Origin: Rachycentron canadum
Taxonomy: Eukaryota; Chordata; Actinopteri; Carangiformes; Rachycentridae
Length of the DNA: 64,000 bases
Assembly (NCBI GenBank): GCA_038496675.1
Contig: CM076659.1
Span: forward strand, 7,407,021 to 7,471,020
Direction of reading: 5' to 3'
A model generated the notes under the pieces. That model made no database searches, had not been told where the DNA came from, and was given only the letters and a program-made list of their open reading frames with translations. The translations under genes were made by a program, and so were the position numbers. Shown piece by piece: positions 26,561 through 38,200 of this stretch; within the stretch, counting starts at the first letter, position 1; each line of letters begins with the position of its first letter.

Positions 26561-29500
26561 GTGAGTATTTCTTCCTTTCAGCCGCCTTTTCAAGCCTGGT
26601 TTCTTTTTCTTCCTTTCTGTGTCTGCAGCGATAGTTCAAGTGTTTTTGTTTGTTTGTTTATTTATTTATTTATTTAGTTTTTCGCCCAGTGTAGACTCAG
26701 TGAGTTGTCAGTCGGCTTGTGACTGAATGGCGCATGTTGAAACGTGTGCAAAGTAGAGTAAGGCTTCGGGCGACAACTTTACCTCGGACTTCACATCAAA
26801 ACAAAGGCGGAGGAGTGAACCCTGGAGCGGGGCCTCCGTGTCCCGGCCATGGGCCTGGCTCTGTTGTGGGTGACAGCACGTTGGTTAATGTTTTCTTTCT
26901 CCAGTTACAGTTTCTCCAGGCAGGAAAAAAAAAGAAAGAAAAGAAGTTGCTTACCGGTAACTGTGTGTGTTTGTGACCCCATGCTGCAACAATGTATCTA
27001 AACAAGTTGTGTTTCAACGAGAGGGATTCACATGTAGGTGACATTAATTGGAAATACAGCTATTTATATGGACATTTGTACGTGCTGCATGTTTTTTTTT
27101 TTTTAAAGTCCTGTTTCTTAACAGAGTTTGGCAAGAACACACTTTTAGTCATGATAATATTAAAACAAAATGCGTAATGCTAAATTGTAGTGTAACAGTA
27201 GATACAGTAGCTGAAGTTTGCTCACATTTAACAAACAAAAGCTACCAGGCAGATTGAATTAGGCTGAAGCAGCAAATAAGTGTTTTGAATTCAACTTTTC
27301 AACTTTTGTTAGTGTTTGTTTCAAAGGTTATGAGAGGACTATGAAGTACGTCAAATTAATTACTAACTTATACCTAAATACTGTTTGAAAACTGCAGTGA
27401 AACTGTGGGAAAGCGTTTTAACATTTGAACGTACCCCCATTCATTTCTGCTGATGCTTCTTTTTCCAGTCTTGCTTTTCTGAACTGGAACACATCTCAAC
27501 AATAAATCCACTGAGCCCTGTAATAATAGTATGGATCTAACATTTGTTCAGTTTGTTCAAGGTGTGTGAAGATAAAATAAAATAAACAAACAAAGAAAAA
27601 AAAAAAGGAGTGGCACCTCCTCTGCTTTGTTACATGGGAGGACAGAGCTCACTTTGCAGTCTGTGCCACTAGAAATGGGTCATCCCATTTTCAGCTCTGC
27701 ACTAGATTACACAGTCATTGTGGTCTCAACAGTAGTGCTCTCCAGTCAAATTAAACGGGGGAAATGTCTTATTTTGTGTGTGTTCCTAAGAGAAGTATAT
27801 AAATAATCTATTTCGTACTGTGTGAGGATACAGGAAATGTCCAGAGGATCCTACAGGAACTTATCTTGCTTCGCCAGGAAGCATCTGTCCGCTGAGTTAA
27901 AGTTCAAATTCATGTTTTTCTTTAAATTCAGCAGTTTTATTATTGAGCTACAATAGGAAATGACAAAAAAGTGGTCCAGTAATTGCTCAAGGTCATTTTA
28001 GGCTGATTGCAGGCTTAACTTTTGTTTTCTTATATCCTGACCGAATAGTTTCACACTCCTGTTCCTCTTTGTGGATCGCATTTTCCATATTTTTGCAATA
28101 AATTCTCATGATATTCCACCACATTAATCTTTAGTGTAGTTTCCAGGGGCTTGGGCATCAAAGTGCTGACTGGCGTCTTTCAAAGCCGACAAATGCCACT
28201 ATTTGGCAACATGTTATGACGGCAGTTTGACCCAATAATTATAATTAAGTGACTTCAGTCTTTAAGGTTTTGTCCATGCTGTGTGTACATTATTTTTTTC
28301 TTACCCCAGGTTTAGCAAGTGTAGTAATTTGTCCAAGTATAGTAATAAGCACTGGTGATAAACCTGAGATACTGCATGGGATTAGCCTCCTCTTTCCTTT
28401 CCAGAGCTGCAATAACACCAGTTATTGCAGATACAGTATTTGTAAAAGAAAATTCTTTTAATTATTGCAGAAATATAAAAATAATATAATAATAATTTTT
28501 GCAGACACATTGTTTATTAAGGAAATCCTAATTACCAGGCCCATTCCCAGGATTTTAGTCAAGTTTGATAGCGAACCTGACGAAGCTGAATTCATGACCT
28601 GCAAATCCGGTGCATTTGTGGAATGTGACGTGATGAATTGACATTAAGATAATATTTGTTGTCAGTTCACACGGATATAGCAGGCTGGTATTTCCTGTGT
28701 GCAAAGCTGCTTGTCCTAGAAGAATGTGTGGAATGTATTCTTTTGTCCTCTGTAGATTTAGCAGCGTCTCGCTTCTGTGCTGCCTGGTAGAGAGCCCGGG
28801 GAGAGACGACAGACTGGAAATGAGTCTGAAAGGCTGTCAGTAACCCCCGTGGAGAACTCATCCCTGTCCGTGCCGTCTCTTTGAACCAAAGCCTCTGTAA
28901 GTCGGAGAGGAGGGATGAACGTATGGAAGTGCCTGTGTGCCCCTGCAAACATCCCCTCATTAGAAAGATGTTCTCTAGTGTTTGACTGAAGACTTGTCAA
29001 TCCACTACTGAATCAGGACTCCCGCTTCCCTGTTTATTTATAGCTTAGAGGAACTTGCCACTGGATGTCTCCTTCATGCAGAAGTCATGGCTGTGATCTT
29101 GAAGGGAGGAGCAAGGCTATAATTGAGGCTTTCTGCTTTCAATTATGTTTTTCAAGATTTTAACGGGGATATGAGGCTTCAGCATTTTGAAAGTGGCTTC
29201 TCTGCGTCCTCAGAGCCGGATGTTAGTGAGAGCAGAGCAGCCAGCATGTCAAAGGACAGATTGTGATTGAGTAGCAGGGAAATTGACTGAGATTATAAAA
29301 AGATTGCAACTTTGCCCAATGGAAAATTAACCTGAGAAACATTTGTGTTTAGTATTATTCCATCACTTCATACTTATGTTGAAATATCTTCTTTAGGTTT
29401 ATTATCAGACAGGATGAAACATTCATTTTCCAGAGGTGCTTTACCCATTGAACCAGCTTTGTTGCTTTCTGAAGCTTCATGCAGCTGCTGTGCCACATTA

Positions 29501-30126
29501 TACCTGCTTCTCCCAGCTGACTCCATGCTGCTTAATGAGGCAGGATCTTTGCCGCCATGGCTAACTTCTCTCGCACACATTTTAGAGCGTACTTGCTATG
29601 AAATATTTAGACTGTGCTCATTTCAAAGCACAGTATGTCTAAAATATCGCACTTCACCTCACCGATTTGCATTACAAAACCCCTGAACTTTAACTCCTTT
29701 TGAAAACATCTTTTTTTCTTTTTTTACTCAGTAGAAATTTCTTAAAACTATCATCTGAGATAAATTTACGTAGATTTAGTTTTCTGATCGTGTTCAGGTA
29801 ATAAATGCTTGTATGAAAGATTAAAAACTGTCTTCAGCGTGACTGATAGAAACCTGCTACATCTCTGAAATGCAGAATGATTACTTCACCTTTTACATTA
29901 AATTAACCTGAGTTCATTGCTGTGTTAACAGGTATGAACTTGTTCCAGGTTGTCAAGGTCAGTCTTTCATTAAGCTTTCATGAAAGACATTAAAGAAATA
30001 TGTTTTATTTATATCCCCAAGGATAAGTGGACTGTCTGTCCTTTCAGATTGAGAGCTGATCTGTTCAAAATGTGTCACCTCTGGAATATTTGTCTGATTC
30101 TGATTCTTTTATGTGTTTTCTTGCAG
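26561..30126 (+). other. ston1: ston1 intron 1 (5' UTR intron)
   Basis: From the GTGAGT donor at 26561 to the TTGCAG acceptor at 30126. It holds a TTTA repeat (about 26656-26680) and otherwise unremarkable AT-rich sequence. The segment at about 28660-28990 is more GC-balanced and could be regulatory, but I see no coding exon. Confidence 0.5.
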
Positions 30127-30209
30127 AGGAGAAGGTCTTGACCTGGGGGACAATAATCCAACATAAAGAGGAACTGCTTTTTTGGATTGGACATCAGACA
30201 TCTGCAGCC

Positions 30210-32528
30210 ATGTGTTCAACCAATCATTCAAACTGGGTCACATTTGAAGATGACAACACACCCCTCTCATCACCTCAGAAGCCCCTGCAGTCACCAGGGC
30301 TTATCAAGGCATCGGTACCACGTCCCAATGGTCTGAAATTAGTGCTTCCTCCGATCAGAGACACTTCCTGGAGCTTCAGTCGTTCCTTGGAATCCCCTCA
30401 AAGCCACTCAAGTCTCAGTGGAAATTCATGTGCACCATGTAGCACGCCCTTTTGCACTCCTGTGAGTGGGGTCCCAAGCAGCGCATCCCCATTTTACTCC
30501 AACACGTGGGAAAAGAACGACTTCTTCCAGAGTTTGTCCAGCACGTCAACCACCTCCGCTCCCTCTCCTGTGCCACAGCCCCTGAATCAAACCTCAGATG
30601 GACCAAGCCCTTTCCCTTCTTTCCAGGGAAACTCAGGACACTATAACCCCTTCTGGGACGGATCTAGATACAGTGCAGATGTGGGCAGCTCTTCCTCAGA
30701 CTCAGAATGTGACAACACCCTACCGCGTTTCTTTATTCGGACCAAAGATGGCAGCGAGCCGCCACGCGACCAACTTCAAAGCTCCTTCTCCTACGTTTGC
30801 CACAGACTGGAAGGCCTACGGACTGAAACAGACCCTGAGACGGAGGCAGAGAGGGATGGGGAGAGGCAGCTAAGTTGCAAAAATGAGGTGTTAAGTGAAG
30901 GTTCATCTCAGTACGTCCCTCGGGGTCTGTTTCGTAGCCAGAAGAGAGACGGCTGGTCTGTCATGCTCAGGATTCCAGAAAAAAAGAACCGCATGTCCTC
31001 TCGACAGTGGGGGCCAATCTATCTCCGCTTGCTCCCGGGAGGTGTGCTGCAGATGTACTACGAGAAAGGGCTGGAGAAGCCGTTCAAGGAGTTCCAGCTT
31101 CTCCCTCAGTGTAGGCTCTCGGACCTCAAACTGGAAAGCTACGCAGAGCCCCGCAAGGTCCTCACGCTCAAGGTGGAGCATTTTTCCTACAACGAAAAGA
31201 AACGCTTTCACCCAAAGTTGGAGGTTAGTCATGACGCAGAAGTAGAGCAGCTGCTCAAGTTTGGCTCCACGGTGCATGATGACATGGAGGACCTGGTAGT
31301 CTCCATGGAAGAGGAAATCTTCAAACTGTGTGTGCCCCATCAGCAGAGGCGGCACTACGAGGAGCAGGAGCTGTCGCTGCAGATCACTGATCATATCTGG
31401 GTACAACTGGATAAGTCTGGAGGTGTCATAGAGCGGACAGCTTTCACCCAGATTCACTGTCTGGCTTTTCTGAACGGACTAGGGGATTGCTTTCTGGCCC
31501 TCAACGATCTCGGGCTGCTGCGGTTTGACTCCAGCTATGGGTCCGAGGAGGGCAGTGAACTCTGGATGGAGATCGCTGACTACCATTTTCACAAATGCGC
31601 GAATGAGACGGAGTTTCAGAGGTCCCGGCTGATTAAGTTTTCGCCTCCTGACGCCTGCAGGGTGGAGCTGATGCGGTACAAGACCACGAGTTTGGGTTGC
31701 ACAGAGATTCCTTTCTCGATCAAAGCTGTAGTCACAGTTCAAGGTGCCTATGTGGAGCTCCAGGCCTTCCTGAACATGTCAGCCAACTTCCTTTCCTCAG
31801 CTGGGGGGTCTGACCGGTCCCCACTGTGTGAGAATGTAGTCGTCCGCGTGCCAGTGCCAGGCAACTGGGTCAAAGTGACACAGACAGTGGCCTTGCTGAG
31901 GCAGAGGTCGCTGAAGGCCCGTATGAACAGAAATACCTGTTTGGGCTCGGTGAGCAATGCAGATTCACAGCCTGTCATGCAGGTGTCAATTGGCACCGTC
32001 AAATATGAGACTGTATATTCAGCCGTCGTGTGGAGGATTGACAGACTTCCAGCAAAAAATACAGGTATCACATTCCTGAGAGATTAAAATGTACATGTCA
32101 TGTCCTCATCAGCGGCTCAGTGGACTCACTAACTACAAGCGACCTTTGTTTTCTTCCTTTGCAGCAGTGGATCATCCCCATTCATTTTCCTGCAAGCTAG
32201 AGCTGGGATCTGATCAGGAGATCCCAAATGACTGGTACCCCTTTGTCACGATGGAATGTGAAATAATGGGCGCGGTCGTGTCACAGACCAGGGTGAAGTC
32301 ACTGGGCACCTCGAACGACATCCAGCCGCAGAAACATCTGACCAGTTGGACGCGCTATCACTGTCAGGTAAGAGGATGTTTGATCAGGGCAATAATGTCT
32401 CACTCAGTGCATTGCAGCAGCTTAAACCCGATGCTGTGTTTTGTTTTGTTTTTTTGTTTTAGGTGGAGGTGGAGAAGAAATGGGTTGAAACGGAGTCACA
32501 GAGGCAGTCTGGCTGTATGACACAGTGA
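30210..32528 (+). CDS. ston1: Stonin-1, endocytic adaptor (3 coding exons)
   Basis: Exons 30210-32064, 32165-32367 and 32463-32528 join to 2124 nt, 707 aa (human 735). Stonin-1 is a clathrin/AP-2-associated adaptor of the mu-homology family, cytosolic at endocytic sites. The start MCSTNHSNWVTF matches the human start MCSTN and has G at -3. An in-frame ATG upstream at 30072 lies before the splice acceptor at 30126 and is not in the mRNA. WVTF (9-12) fits the AP-2 ear-binding WVxF motif. The N-terminus is Ser/Pro-rich and holds NPF at 146-148. The stonin homology domain is at about 240-385 (GWSVMLRIPEKKN, then RQWGPIYLRLLPGG). The mu-homology domain runs from about 388 to near the C-terminus (LSLQITDHIWV through ELGSDQEIPNDWYPF). 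The short last exon encodes VEVEKKWVETESQRQ and ends MTQ. Confidence 0.95.
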
Positions 32529-32900
32529 TGATCAAAGAAGCTGTGAAGAGGACGTTATCCTTTCGGTTCAAGACATTTGCCAAAACCTTCTTAGAAGTTT
32601 AAAGGGATGAGAGAAAATGAACACAAACATGGGCGATGAGGGACTTTTCTGCTTATATCTGGTGTCAAATTCATCTAATAACACATAGCCTGGTAATCGA
32701 TTTTGTATCCTTTTTACTGAGACTGAATTATTCTAGACCTAATCAGCAAAATTAACATGGTCTTTTTGCCTAGCACTTTACATTTAATATAGATTTATTA
32801 ATTGTAAGATTCCAGTTTATATGAGTACTGTATATAAGCTTGCATTTGCATCATCTGCACTGCCCTCCAGAATGTTTGGCAGCCTTAATAAACCGTACGC
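32529..32900 (+). other. ston1: ston1 3' untranslated region
   Basis: Short, AT-rich, ending after AATAAA at 32887-32892. If cleavage happens here, the 3' UTR is about 380 nt. Confidence 0.5.
32887..32892 (+). terminator. ston1: Candidate poly(A) signal of ston1
   Basis: AATAAA 359 bases after the stop codon. Bypassing it would allow read-through into gtf2a1l. Confidence 0.5.
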
Positions 32901-33224
32901 CGAACAGGCTGCACGAGATAAACAGCTTAAGTAATGAGCAACATTCACTGTGTTTGAGGAAATCTAATTATCCGTAGATTTTCAACATCAGGCTCCTGTT
33001 GTTGCCTAAGCGATGGTCAAACTTCACATACTTCCAAACAGATACATTTAGGTCTGACTCCACAACTGTTATTATTACCGTTTTTGAACTTTGTGCTCTA
33101 AATATTACCACCCTGTGGAAAATGACTAGTAATCTGATTTATAGTTGCATGAAAGGGCATCAAAGGTGGGTCACATGGTGCCGAGTCCCAAAAAGCGGCA
33201 TTTGTCTAAAGTGGCCAATCACAG

Positions 33225-33254
33225 TTATAATAATAATAATAATAATAATAATAA
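33225..33254. repeat. (AAT)n microsatellite
   Basis: Ten or so ATA/AAT units between ston1 and gtf2a1l. Confidence 0.9.
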
Positions 33255-34323
33255 TCATTATGTAAGTAGTTTTACAGTTTTACAAAAAGAAGAAAAAAAA
33301 CATAAAACCAGACAAGACAAATAAATATGAAGTAAGACCAAAGAAGTTATCAGGATGATTTGGTTGCACTGACTCAGGTTAAATGCCATTTGGCTGCCGA
33401 TTCTCAGCAATTATTAACAGCGAATTGTCACGGCAATGTGAGACAGACAGTTTCTGCTCAGATTAGAAGTGCGTTGTCCTGAAAAGCTACAAAACAATAA
33501 CTTTCTGCCAAATACAGACACACTCACAAAATGAAACAGCAGTAGCAGTTTATAAGTAACACAACAGTTATATGACTGATGAGAAAGTCTTAGTGCAGCA
33601 GCAGCTTTACACATACTTTTCTGTGCAAAAATATGACTGCAACATAGGGTGTTAATATTATTATATAAAACGAGAAATTCATTTTCTTATTTTTATTTTT
33701 CCTCATTACTTTGGTTGCTTACCTTTGGCTTCACACCAGGGTTGTATTCTGGAGGGCTGTAAAGTTATTTAAACAAATCAAATCTTTATTATGTGATTTC
33801 TGCCTCTGGGTTGTTTAACGGTTGAATGGGGGGGGGAGTGGTGAAGCTTCGTAGTGAAAAACAATGTCCTTCCGTGATGATGAGGATGATGATGGTGTAT
33901 GAGGTACCTGGCTAAAGCTGGATATTATGTACATCAAGAGTAAAAACTGAATTAAACCTGACTGGTACTTCTTCACAGACTGAAATAAAGTGTCTTGCTC
34001 TCTTGTACTCACTCCACTAAAACTTTAGATAAAAATAAAAATGCATTTTGAGTTTAAAAGTCCCAAACCACTGACTGATAATCATGTTTTGGCGTGCGGT
34101 GAACATGTACAGTATGTAGGCAGCGTGCGTAGGGATATTTTTTTTGCGCTGAAAGCAAAGCTGCAGTGCCAAAATGCTTTAAAATCTCCTGATGACTGAG
34201 CTCTCCCACTCAAAGCTTTTGTTTGTTGTCGCCCAAATCTGCAGAAACTGCATATGCCACAATGAGAGTGAATACTTAAGGACCATGATTATGATTTGGA
34301 AAGTGATGCATTAGTCAGGTGGA

Positions 34324-34342
34324 GGGGGGGGGGGGGGGGGGG
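34324..34342. repeat. G-run, 19 nt
   Basis: Uninterrupted guanines between ston1 and gtf2a1l. It could fold as a G-quadruplex or be an assembly-sensitive homopolymer. Confidence 0.9.
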
Positions 34343-35242
34343 CATTTCAATTCTCATAAAAAGCTGCAAATTGACCATGGCTACCTCAAGGCTCTAAGCA
34401 AAAAAAAATAAATAAATAAAAAATAGGATTTTAAAGGATAATGTCTTTAAATTGAGCGTCATCTTCTTAAAATTCAAGGAGAGCCTCTATCTGAGTCCAG
34501 AGTCTCTTTCAAGTCCTGACAGCTTGGTGCCTGCTGGTTTCAGGGACTGCAGCATCTACAGGGGTCTGTCATGTTGCTGCTTTTCAGCCGCAGCGCTCTC
34601 ATCCTGCTCAGAGGAGCCAACCTACAGTGTTGAAAGAGAGCCAGCGTTTGCCAAATGGATGCTTGGAGGAAGCAGGGGTCACGGCTCCTCGCTGCTGCTA
34701 CAAATTTATTGAACGCCAAGTTCAAAATGAAGTGTTTTGCAGAGGGTGAAATATTTTTAACTCCTGGCATTCTGCACTCCTGGGATCACAAAACTGCACT
34801 GGGCTCCCAGGGCTGTGGAAAAACATGGGAGCAGTGTAACCTTTCTGTTGAGAGTAACCAGAAAAGGAGAGATGGAAAGGTTTTCTGCAGGACGAGAATA
34901 TTTGAGGGATTGAATAACCACAGTACTCTCTGAAACTACATGTTTGAGATAAGCCACTACTGAGGTCATGAAGGCTCGCTGAACATTAGGGTGTTTGTGT
35001 GGTGTTTTTACTCAAAGGTTGTGGGTGAATCTGTACCAACTATCGCTGATTTTCCCCACTCTTCGTGCAAACACGTGAACGCCTCCAGCCGCACCTGTCC
35101 GATGAAGCCTAATTACTGTCACCTGTGTGCGCACGTTGCTTCCGGCCAAACAAACGGATTAACGCCGTTAACTTTGAGTTATGTTTCCAATTTGATGGAA
35201 ACATATTGTCATATTGTCCGCGGTTATTTTTTGCCCCAAATC

Positions 35243-35266
35243 ATGCTGAGCAACACTGGCCCCGTG
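35243..35266 (+). other. gtf2a1l: gtf2a1l first coding exon (24 nt)
   Basis: ATG with A at -3, then eight codons MLSNTGPV, then donor GTAAGA. It joins in phase 0 to AKLYLSIIDDV. The result parallels the TFIIA start, where a short first exon ending in V precedes PKLYRSVIEDV. This is inferred from phase and position and is not proven. Confidence 0.7.
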
Positions 35267-38200
35267 GTAAGATGCGCTGCTTTTAACCCACTTATTTTGC
35301 AGGCAGACTAACTAATACCACAGCTTTTGTATTGTGTGTATGTGTAGGCCTTTAATTATCCAAATTAGACAACTGCAAATTACTGCTATTTATTGTGAAT
35401 CTCTTTTTATTTCTTTGGAGTAGCTCAGTGCATTTTGATTTATCACGTCAAACCAAATCTCACTCAAAAATCGTATCAATTATTTCTGACATGGCTTTTT
35501 ATGCCACCACCTGTCAACCATTAACTTAACAGTAAGATCGCGGTTTGGCTCTTAAGGAAATCTGCCCACAAATGTTTTAAACCACCCACTAAGATTTTAT
35601 CAAGGATTATTATTATCGTGTTAACTTCACTCAAATCCAGAATGAGGAATCAATCAAATAATTTTTGAAAATAAAGAAAGTACTACTCCAGGCTATTGGA
35701 GTATTATATGTAAACCGAAATGAAGAGTGATTTAAAAAGGTTAAAAAAAAAAAAGATGTCCTTAGTTATATTTCCAAATAAGAGTTGGTTTTTTTTTTTT
35801 TTTTTTTTTTTTTTTATACAATGGGCAGAAAGATAGAAAAGGCATATTTTTGAATGGGGTTTGGTGTGCTGCTTGTAAAACATACACAGTGAACTTCTGA
35901 CTTTCACTTTCTGAAACCAACTGCAGGCTAAACTCTACTTGTCCATAATTGATGACGTGATTGAGAGCATGAGGGAGCTCTTCCTGGAAGAAGGGTTAGA
36001 AGACTGCGTCCTGGACGAATTGAGACGTGTGAGCCATATTCTACATAACCCTGCTCCCCTTTTAAAAAGGGGAAAACAAAACAACTATATATATATATAT
36101 ATGACTATAATGCACATCTTGACTCAAGTTGTCAGTTACAGCAAAGTTAGATCATCTAGTGAGGAAGAGCTCACCATAGCGGGGAGACAGACTGCTGTGT
36201 CTTGTGCTGTGCAGCTTTGGGAGTCAAAGATGATGCAGTCAAAAGCAATGGAAGACTTCAGGAAAAACAACATCAACTCATCCAACTTTGTGCTCCAGCT
36301 CCCTGCCAGCTACAGTCAGGCTGATCAAGAACTGGCAGGTAACACGGTGCTGCGAGAAACTGTTTACCAACGAAACTAACATCTCTAGAAGCATTTTTAA
36401 CTTGATCTGAAAATGATTACTGCAGGTGGTCAAACTATTCTAAAGCAGATCATTTAACTTTTAATGCACCATGAATTGAAAAACAAAACACCAGTGGTTG
36501 CACAGGTACAGCAGATTTAGACCTTTTTACAAACAATGCAATTGAAGTCATTTAGAGAAAAGACGTGTACCATCTGCTCTACACTGGTTTCTCTTCTCAG
36601 CCTCGGTTGTGATCCCTGCAAGAAGGAATATCCACAGCTTCCCAGTCAAGGCAAGTGTCCTCAAGATTTACTGTAGATCACTTCCTTTTTTTAAGAAATT
36701 ATTCAGAAAGTTGATTTAAATTTGTCCTTGCTCATAAAAAACAGAAGCTGTGTAGAAAGTAAATTGTGGATTTCAGATGCCAGATTTCAACAGGGAAAAA
36801 TTTAGATTTGATCAACTTGGATATTTTTTAACTTGACGCTGGGGTCATGACTGACCTGTCTGATCTTTGATGATTTTGTGTGTGGAATGCAAGTTTAATT
36901 TTTTTTCATCCTTTAATTTTAACCAATTTCTTTCAGCAAAATTGGATGTGCTTTTACTTTGTGTTAGTGTTTCTACTTACATCAGAGCTTCAGTAAGTAA
37001 ATTTTAGCAGAATGTTTTTGGAAATAACAGTGACTTTAATTTGCTGTTATATCGGTGGAACTAAACATTTCTTAGATTTTGGAATAGAGCCACATGAAAT
37101 GACCTGCCACAGTTAAATATTTGTCTCTTACACGCAATATTCAATTGCAGAACAACTCGGAGACGGTGGCCACTTTTTCTCTTCCTGCTGGTTTAGCTTA
37201 TCCTGTGCAGATACCGGCAGGAGTCACTCTTCAGACAGCCTCTGGTACGTTATGACTTTAACTGTCATGGGCATAAATTTAATCTAGTTTTAACTGGTCT
37301 ATCTGGTGAAAATAACATTTCTCTCTTCTCTTTGGTCTCACCAAGGTCAGCTTTACAAGGTCAATGTTCCTGTTGTGGTCACTCAGGCCCCATCAGGTCA
37401 GCAACCTGTACCTCACCCGACACAGAAAGTTCCTGCCCCGCAGTCAGCTACAATCCCACCAAATACCCTTCCTCCTCAGGAGATGGAGCCATCCCCTCTT
37501 CCAGCTGGATCTGTCTCACAGCTGCCTCAGCCAAAGACCAATTTACTCCCCAGTCAGGAGAGCAGCCTGCACCAGCAGCCACAGGCTCCTGCTGCTGACA
37601 CCTCGCAGCTTCAGGGGGTTCGTTCTCCATCGCCTGAGGTCACACTGGGAGAAAATGAGCCAAGTCCACAACCTGAACCTGTGAACCTAAGTACGGCCGC
37701 CTCACCCTGCGGTCAGTTATCAAACTTCCAGCTCAGCGCAGAGGAGGCTTTGACACAGGCAGCACAGTTAAAGACCAGAGACATTGATGACATCCTGAAA
37801 AAAGTGATCGAGGAGGAGAGAGAGAAAGCAGAACGGGTGAGAAAACTGGGGAAACAGCAAGCCTGGCTTTGCCTGATGGTAACAAAATCTGCCTTCCAGC
37901 AACTCTAAAGCTCATTAATAAACATGTTGGTTAGTTTAATCCTTTATGCTAAGCTAAGATCACCAGCTGCTGGCTGTATCTTTATATTGACGGGACCAAC
38001 ATAAAGTGGTATTGATCTTTCCATCTAACTCTCTGCAAGAAAAGAATACGTGTGTTTTCCCAAAATGTTCTTCTTAAAGAGGTGCTCAGCCAGTGTTACA
38101 AAATGTGGGGTTTAAAAGACGTGGGTGATTATCAGATAGAGAAACTATAGTGCAAGACATTCAGCTGCATTGTGAAAAGTGTAGGATCCAGTATCCTTGA

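Larger units (their letters stand above)
32900..35242. other. Intergenic region ston1-gtf2a1l
   Basis: No exon recognised. It contains an AAT microsatellite (33225-33254) and a 19-nt G-run (34324-34342). The last 200 bases before 35243 are less AT-rich and probably include the gtf2a1l promoter and 5' UTR; no TATA box is obvious. Confidence 0.5.

Noticed and set aside
30072..30209. Upstream in-frame Met extending ston1 by 46 codons
   Set aside because: A splice acceptor at 30125-30126 separates it from the mRNA, and MCSTN matches the known stonin-1 start.
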